Part shown: positions 22,830 through 27,397 of the stretch, in pieces | How positions within the stretch are numbered: the stretch's first letter is position 1 | How the letters are laid out: each line of letters begins with the position of its first letter | Origin: DATGFK01 sp040007395 | Lineage (GTDB): Bacteria; Chloroflexota; Anaerolineae; Aggregatilineales; UBA2796 | Reading direction: 5' to 3' | Length of the DNA stretch: 27,397 nucleotides | NCBI GenBank assembly: GCA_040007395.1 | Contig: JBDTVG010000262.1 | Coordinates: forward strand, 1-27,397 | Made by a program: the position numbers and the translations under genes | The notes under the pieces: model-generated | Database searches by the model: none | Told to the model about the DNA's origin: nothing | The model's input: only the letters and a program-made list of their open reading frames with translations

Positions 22830-24089
22830 ATGCCTGAACTGCATGAATTTCCCTATCTGGACAATACCCCATTCAGTGCTGACCACTGCCTAAAATGCAA
22901 TGTCTGTACGCAAGCCTGCCCTGTCGCAGCAGTGACTTCACTGTTCCCCGGCCCCAAAACGGTAGGGCCACAGGCGCAGCGTTTCCGAGATCCCGATCTG
23001 CCATCGCCCGACGAGTCGTTGGACTACTGCTCAAGCTGTGGGATTTGCACATTGGTTTGTCCACATGGCGTGCGGGTAATGGAGATCAATACCATTGCCA
23101 AAGCCAAAAAGGGCGAACGCGATGGGCAGTCACTTCGCAATTGGATCTTGGGTCGCAATGCGTGGTGGGGTGTACTTGGCACCCCCTTCGCGCCGATTTT
23201 GAATTGGCTGTTCGACTTTGCGCCGTTCCGAGTGGTGCTCGAAAAGACAATGGGGATGTCGCAGCATGCGCCGTTTCCCAAGTGGGCAGGCTACACCTTC
23301 CGAGGGTGGGCGAACAAACGCCAGAGTTCGATCCCCGCTGACGCTCCTACCATTGTCTACTATCATGGGTGCAGCACAAATGCCTACGAACCGACTATCG
23401 GCAAATGGGCGGTTCAAGTGCTGGAACATAATGGATTTCGCGTGCTGATTCCAGAGCAGGGTTGCTGCGGCTTGCCCCTGCAATCCAACGGCGATTTTGC
23501 AGGCGCACGTCAGTTCGCCCAAAGAAATATCGATTGGCTGGTCGATTACGCACGGCGCGGTATACCGATTGTGGGAACTTCGGCAAGCTGCATTATGGCG
23601 CTCAAAAGTGACTATGAGCATGTCCTCGGTATGGAAGGCGACGATCTGCATACAGTCGCCGCAGGGATCTATGACATCTGTGAATTTCTATCGCTATTGC
23701 ACTATCGAGGCAAACTCAAAACTGATTTCAAACCCATTGTTGGATTACAAGGCAAGATTCCCTATCATGCCCCGTGCCAATTAAAGGCGCACGGCATAGG
23801 CCGTCCAGCGCTGGATATTCTTGACCTGATCCCCGGTTTTCGTGCTGTTGAGATGGATGTCGACTGCTGTGGGATTGCCGGGACGTATGGATACAAGGCT
23901 GAAAAGCGTCAGATCGCTGAGGATGTCGGTAAGCCACTCTTTGAGCGTATTCGCCAGAGTGACGCATCATTAGCGATCTGTGATACGGAAACGTGCCGCT
24001 GGCAAATCGCACAGATGACAGGCAAACGGGTTGTTCATCCCATCGAAATCATAGCCAGCTCTTATGGCATTGTGCACGAAAATATGTGA
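22830..24089 (+). CDS. glpC: Anaerobic glycerol-3-phosphate dehydrogenase subunit C (iron-sulfur/CCG protein)
   Basis: The membrane-associated electron-transfer subunit. Two [4Fe-4S] ferredoxin motifs lie at residues 20-30 (CLKCNVCTQACP) and about 67-77 (CSSCGICTLVCP). Two cysteine-rich CCG domains follow: GCSTNAYEP with EQGCCGLPLQSNGDF, and YHAPCQLKAHG with VDCCGIAGTYGYKAEKRQ. These resemble the heterodisulphide reductase type and probably bind a special iron-sulfur or quinone site. The length of 419 residues is slightly more than in E. coli. It ends with TGATG overlap into an upstream start of the zinc-finger frame. Confidence 0.9.
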   Translation: MPELHEFPYLDNTPFSADHCLKCNVCTQACPVAAVTSLFPGPKTVGPQAQRFRDPDLPSPDESLDYCSSCGICTLVCPHGVRVMEINTIAKAKKGERDGQSLRNWILGRNAWWGVLGTPFAPILNWLFDFAPFRVVLEKTMGMSQHAPFPKWAGYTFRGWANKRQSSIPADAPTIVYYHGCSTNAYEPTIGKWAVQVLEHNGFRVLIPEQGCCGLPLQSNGDFAGARQFAQRNIDWLVDYARRGIPIVGTSASCIMALKSDYEHVLGMEGDDLHTVAAGIYDICEFLSLLHYRGKLKTDFKPIVGLQGKIPYHAPCQLKAHGIGRPALDILDLIPGFRAVEMDVDCCGIAGTYGYKAEKRQIAEDVGKPLFERIRQSDASLAICDTETCRWQIAQMTGKRVVHPIEIIASSYGIVHENM

Positions 24090-24139
24090 TGATTGCCAGC
24101 ATATTTATCGCTTTAGTGCATAAAACAGGAAATAAAACT

Positions 24140-24397
24140 GTGCAAAACCATTGCGAACATTTAGACCAAATCCATGATGTAACCCCTAGCGCCAACGGCT
24201 GCGAAGACTGTCTAAAGATTGGCGATACATGGGTGCATTTACGTATCTGCCTGACCTGCGGTCACGTTGGCTGCTGTGACTCATCGAAAAATAAACACGC
24301 TACCAAACATTTCCACGCTACCGATCATCCAATTATTCAGTCGTTCCAACCCGGCGAAGACTGGCGTTGGTGCTATGTCGATAAGGTGTATCTCTAA
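24140..24397 (+). CDS. UBP-type zinc finger protein, 85 aa
   Basis: A small protein made of one ZnF-UBP domain (PF02148-like), the fold that binds the C-terminus of ubiquitin in eukaryotes. The pattern is clear: CEHLDQIHDV, GCEDCLKIGDTWVHLRICLT with CGHVGCCDSSKNKHATKHFH, then DHPIIQSF and WRWCYVD. The Zn ligands appear complete. Bacterial copies occur in species with no ubiquitin; their partner is unknown. I choose the GTG at 24140, which has AGGAAA about 9 bases upstream and gives the usual short N-terminus. An ATG at 24089 would add 17 residues of non-conserved sequence and overlap glpC. It may be the last gene of the glp operon. Confidence 0.8.
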   Translation: MQNHCEHLDQIHDVTPSANGCEDCLKIGDTWVHLRICLTCGHVGCCDSSKNKHATKHFHATDHPIIQSFQPGEDWRWCYVDKVYL

Positions 24398-24439
24398 CAG
24401 CATCACATCCGTTATCTCACCTGACCTTGAATGAGGTGC

Positions 24440-24467
24440 TTGACAATGGTACAGCTTATGTTATACT
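24440..24467 (+). promoter_or_regulatory. Strong promoter of rpoB
   Basis: A consensus TTGACA (24440-24445) and TATACT (24462-24467) are 16 bases apart. It is the best promoter in the window and fits the high output expected for an RNA polymerase gene. The leader of about 130 bases ends at the rpoB start. Confidence 0.75.
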
Positions 24468-24605
24468 ATCAAGTTCGTGTAAATCCCATCAATTTATGAT
24501 TCTCCGAAATTTACTGATGTTTGACTCACATCCTGTTGAGGAGTTGCCTACCCCGGGTTTATCCCTCAAAGTTACCCATACGTTTCTAGTGCTCAGGAGA
24601 GGTAT
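24468..24605 (+). other. Leader of the rpoB transcript with strong ribosome-binding site
   Basis: The leader has no clear ORF with a good start. AGGAGAGG at about 24596-24603 lies just before the ATG at 24606. I see no well-formed terminator or riboswitch. Confidence 0.4.
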
Positions 24606-27397
24606 ATGCAGCGCCGACTAGATACCAAGAACTATGCGCGCACCTACGATGTGCAAGCCCTACCCTCGCTCATCGAAGTCCAGTTGAATTCGTTCAACTG
24701 GTTTCGTGACGAAGGGTTAGGCGAGTTGTTTAGTGAGATCAGTCCCATCGAAAGTTTCAATGGCAGCTTGAAGCTGTACTTTCCGGGGCTTGGTCCAGAA
24801 ACCGAAGAGTTCGGCCTGAAGTACTGGTTTGAAGACCCCAAATACGGCGAGGACATTTGTCTGGAACGCGATATGACCTATGCCGCCCCGCTTTATGTGC
24901 GGGTAGCGTTGGTCAATCGTGAAGCAGGCGATGAGGTTGTCACCTCTGATATTTTCCTCGGTGACTTCCCGCTGATGACCGAAAACGGTACATTCATTAT
25001 CAACGGAACCGAGCGCGTCGTCGTTAGTCAGTTGATCCGTTCACCGGGTGTCTACTTCGACGCGGACGAAGATCGTACTACTGGGCGGTTACTTTCTACC
25101 GCCAAGTTGATTCCAGATCGCGGCGCATGGATGGAATTTGAGACTCGTAAGAGCGACTACCTTACCATCAAATTCAACCGTAAACGCACGATCCCGGTAA
25201 CGATCTTGCTACGTGCATTGGCAGCGGTTCGTGACGGCATGGACGGTCTATCGCCTGTCAAGACAGGAACCACCGAAGAACTGCTTGCCATCTACAAAGA
25301 GGTGGACGATAACCCCGACCACCACTACCTTGAGAGCACCATCAAGATGGAGCCTCAGTGGGATGTCAAGGAAGGCTCGACCATTGCTCAGGCCGCGCTG
25401 CTGGAATTCTACAAACGGATGCGCCCCGGCGACCCGCCAACTCTGGATAACGCCCGAACCTATCTGGAAAGCCAACTTTTTGACCAGCGCCGTTACGATC
25501 TGGAGCGTGTAGGCCGCTATAAGCTGAATCATCGGCTACGTCTGAATGCCGATATTCCGCGTACTGTGCGAACTATCACCAAACTCGACCTCGTTAAGTT
25601 AGTCGAGCGCATGATCCAGATCAACAATGGCAAGGCCGAACCGGACGACATCGACCACTTGGGCAACCGCCGCGTGAAGACAGTAGGCGAGTTGATCCAG
25701 AATAAGCTGCGTATCGGTTTGCGCCGTACCGAGCGGGTGGTTCGTGAGCGTATGTCGATCCGTGAGACGGAAAATCTTACGCCTGTCACACTCGTCAACA
25801 TTCGCCCGATTGTCGCGGCGATCCGTGAGTTCTTCGGCAGCAGCCAATTAAGCCAGTTCATGGAGCAGACCAACCCGCTTGCTGAACTGACTCACAAGCG
25901 TACTCTCTCGGCACTTGGTCCGGGCGGTTTGCGTCGTGAACGTGCCGGCTTCGATGTGCGCGACGTTCACCATAGCCACTATGGACGTATCTGCCCCATC
26001 GAAACGCCGGAAGGCCCGAACATCGGCTTGATTGGTCGTCTAGCTAGCTATGCTCGTGTCAATGAGTATGGCTTCATCGAAACTCCCTATCGTTTGGTCG
26101 TGCGGGAATTGGGGATCGATGACGAACGTCTGTTAGGTCGTATCGTCCGCGAAGACGTTACTGATGCCAAAGATCATGTGGTTGCCGCCGAAGATGTCAA
26201 GATCACTCAAAAAGTAATCGAGAAACTACGGACAGCCGGGATCGATAAAGTTCCGGTCAAATCGTTTGTCACGCCAGAGATCCAGTATCTTTCCGCTGAT
26301 GAAGAAGATCGCTTCATGATCGCGCAAGCGAACGCTGTGCTTAACGAAGCCAACGAGTTTACGAATGAACGTGTCTCCTCGCGCTTCCACCAGAAATTCC
26401 TCGATACTACACCAGACCGAATCGATTACATGGACGTAGCACCACGTCAGATCGTCGGTATCTCGGCGGCGTTGATCCCGTTCTTGGAACATGACGACGC
26501 GAACCGCGCTCTGATGGGATCGAACATGCAGCGTCAGGCGGTTCCTCTACTCAAGCCAGATGTACCAATTGTCAGCACGGGCATGGAAGACCAAGCCGCC
26601 TATGACTCCGGTCAGGTCATGATTTCCGATGCCGATGGCGAAGTCTTGAGTGTGCAAGGCGATCAGGTGATTGTGCGTGAAGCGAATGGCATTCACACCT
26701 ACAAGCTGCGTAAATATACGCGCTCGAACCAGTCTACCTGCATCGATCAGCGACCCGTAGTCCAGAAGGGCCAGCATATCAAACGCGGTGAAGTTGTCGC
26801 TGACAGTTCATCGACGGTTAATGGCAATCTGGCGTTGGGTCACGATGTGCTGTGCGCTTTCCTCTCATGGGAAGGTGGCAACTACGAAGACGCACTACTG
26901 ATCAGCGAACAGCTTTTGCGCGACGATAAGTTCACTTCGATCCACATCGAAAAGCACGAAGTCGAAGCGCGTGATACTAAGCTAGGGCCAGAAGAAATAA
27001 CTTACGACATCCCGAATGTCGGTGAAGAAGCCCTCAAGGATCTTGACGAGGCAGGGATTGTCCGCATCGGCGCGGAAGTTGGCCCGAACGATATTCTAGT
27101 CGGCAAGATCACACCCAAGGGCGAAAAAGAACTTAGCCCCGAAGAAAAACTGTTGCGGGCTATCTTCGGTGAAAAAGCCCGTGAAGTGAAAGACTCATCG
27201 CTGCGACTGCCGCACGGTGAGAAGGGTAAAGTTGTCGATGTCAAGATCTTCACCCGCGAGGAACACCGCGACCTGCCCGCAGGCGTGGATCAACTCGTGC
27301 GGGTGAGCGTTGCCCAGAAGCGCAAGCTGACGCAGGGTGACAAGATGGCAGGTCGTCACGGCAACAAGGGTGTTATCTCGAAGGTCGTGCCGATTGA
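24606..27397 (+). CDS. rpoB: RNA polymerase beta subunit (5' part; runs off the window)
   Basis: The beta subunit of RNA polymerase, with 930 codons visible out of about 1200 or more. It begins MQRRLDTKNYARTYDVQALP and contains GDFPLMTENGTFIINGTERV, the rifampicin-region FGSSQLSQFMEQTNPLAELT (from about residue 410), GPGGLRRERAGFDVRDVHHS, HYGRICPIETPEGPNIGLI, QRQAVPLLKPDVPIVSTGM and, near the edge, GDKMAGRHGNKGVISKVVP. At the position of E. coli D516 this protein has Glu (E420), while H526 (H430) and S531 (S435) are unchanged. It is not preceded by rplJL, unlike in many bacteria, and has its own promoter. rpoC would be expected downstream. Confidence 0.95.
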   Translation, partial: MQRRLDTKNYARTYDVQALPSLIEVQLNSFNWFRDEGLGELFSEISPIESFNGSLKLYFPGLGPETEEFGLKYWFEDPKYGEDICLERDMTYAAPLYVRVALVNREAGDEVVTSDIFLGDFPLMTENGTFIINGTERVVVSQLIRSPGVYFDADEDRTTGRLLSTAKLIPDRGAWMEFETRKSDYLTIKFNRKRTIPVTILLRALAAVRDGMDGLSPVKTGTTEELLAIYKEVDDNPDHHYLESTIKMEPQWDVKEGSTIAQAALLEFYKRMRPGDPPTLDNARTYLESQLFDQRRYDLERVGRYKLNHRLRLNADIPRTVRTITKLDLVKLVERMIQINNGKAEPDDIDHLGNRRVKTVGELIQNKLRIGLRRTERVVRERMSIRETENLTPVTLVNIRPIVAAIREFFGSSQLSQFMEQTNPLAELTHKRTLSALGPGGLRRERAGFDVRDVHHSHYGRICPIETPEGPNIGLIGRLASYARVNEYGFIETPYRLVVRELGIDDERLLGRIVREDVTDAKDHVVAAEDVKITQKVIEKLRTAGIDKVPVKSFVTPEIQYLSADEEDRFMIAQANAVLNEANEFTNERVSSRFHQKFLDTTPDRIDYMDVAPRQIVGISAALIPFLEHDDANRALMGSNMQRQAVPLLKPDVPIVSTGMEDQAAYDSGQVMISDADGEVLSVQGDQVIVREANGIHTYKLRKYTRSNQSTCIDQRPVVQKGQHIKRGEVVADSSSTVNGNLALGHDVLCAFLSWEGGNYEDALLISEQLLRDDKFTSIHIEKHEVEARDTKLGPEEITYDIPNVGEEALKDLDEAGIVRIGAEVGPNDILVGKITPKGEKELSPEEKLLRAIFGEKAREVKDSSLRLPHGEKGKVVDVKIFTREEHRDLPAGVDQLVRVSVAQKRKLTQGDKMAGRHGNKGVISKVVPI

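Noticed and set aside
23130..23651. A 173-codon minus-strand ORF opposite glpC
   Set aside because: The glpC frame has full iron-sulfur and CCG motifs; the opposite frame shows no domain and no ribosome-binding site.
25248..27253. Several minus-strand ORFs opposite rpoB (25248-25532, 25529-25873, 26226-26492, 26547-26777, 27002-27253)
   Set aside because: All lie wholly inside rpoB, whose protein is unmistakable. They have biased composition and no ribosome-binding sites, so they are shadows.

Overview
The window looks like chromosomal DNA from a Chloroflexota bacterium, probably of the Anaerolineae or a related lineage. This is judged from protein style only: a eukaryote-like Ser/Thr kinase with an extracellular tail, a receiver/roadblock fusion, GlpABC, a GT39/GT2 pair and the form of RpoB. 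No rRNA is present to confirm it. Base composition is moderate, and several genes appear to start at TTG or GTG.

Layout. (1) About 1-3740 is a graveyard of mobile elements: the 3' end of one transposase, a nearly complete IS of the IS4/IS5 group with a frameshifted transposase, a beheaded PIN-toxin gene, a doubly frameshifted and truncated integrase-type transposase, a 97-residue orphan ORF, and a decayed, internally deleted transposase. (2) About 4078-8789 is a signalling block on the + strand: a degenerate receiver fused to a roadblock-like domain, a membrane Ser/Thr kinase, a small helical protein, and a TPR protein with a long low-complexity linker and a C-terminal membrane anchor. (3) 8806-10880 (minus) is a GT2 plus GT39 glycosyltransferase pair with its own promoter. 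(4) 10998-13517 (minus) holds a CcrM-like adenine methyltransferase without a restriction partner and a cytochrome P450, separated by a long palindrome. (5) 13684-17364 (minus) is a compact type III CRISPR-Cas-like operon: an unknown 177-residue protein, two Cas7-type RAMP subunits, a Csx19-like protein and Cas6. No cas10, cas1, cas2 or CRISPR array lies anywhere in the window. (6) 17607-24397 (plus) holds an SGNH hydrolase, a diacylglycerol-kinase-like lipid kinase, stumps of two sugar/glycerol-phosphate ABC permeases, glpABC (anaerobic glycerol-3-phosphate dehydrogenase) and a small UBP-type zinc finger protein. (7) From 24440 there is a strong promoter and rpoB, which runs off the window edge.

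How the parts fit. Genes 5 and 6 diverge from a shared intergenic region at 17365-17606. The lipid and glycerol genes form a plausible functional neighbourhood: lipid hydrolysis, lipid phosphorylation, glycerol-3-phosphate oxidation, and formerly uptake. The uptake genes appear to have been lost by deletion, leaving the end of one permease and the start of the other. The most unusual part is the Cas10-less type III effector module. Both of its Cas7-like subunits keep a cysteine cluster and the glycine-rich loop, but neither shows an aspartate where Csm3 carries its RNA-cleaving residue.
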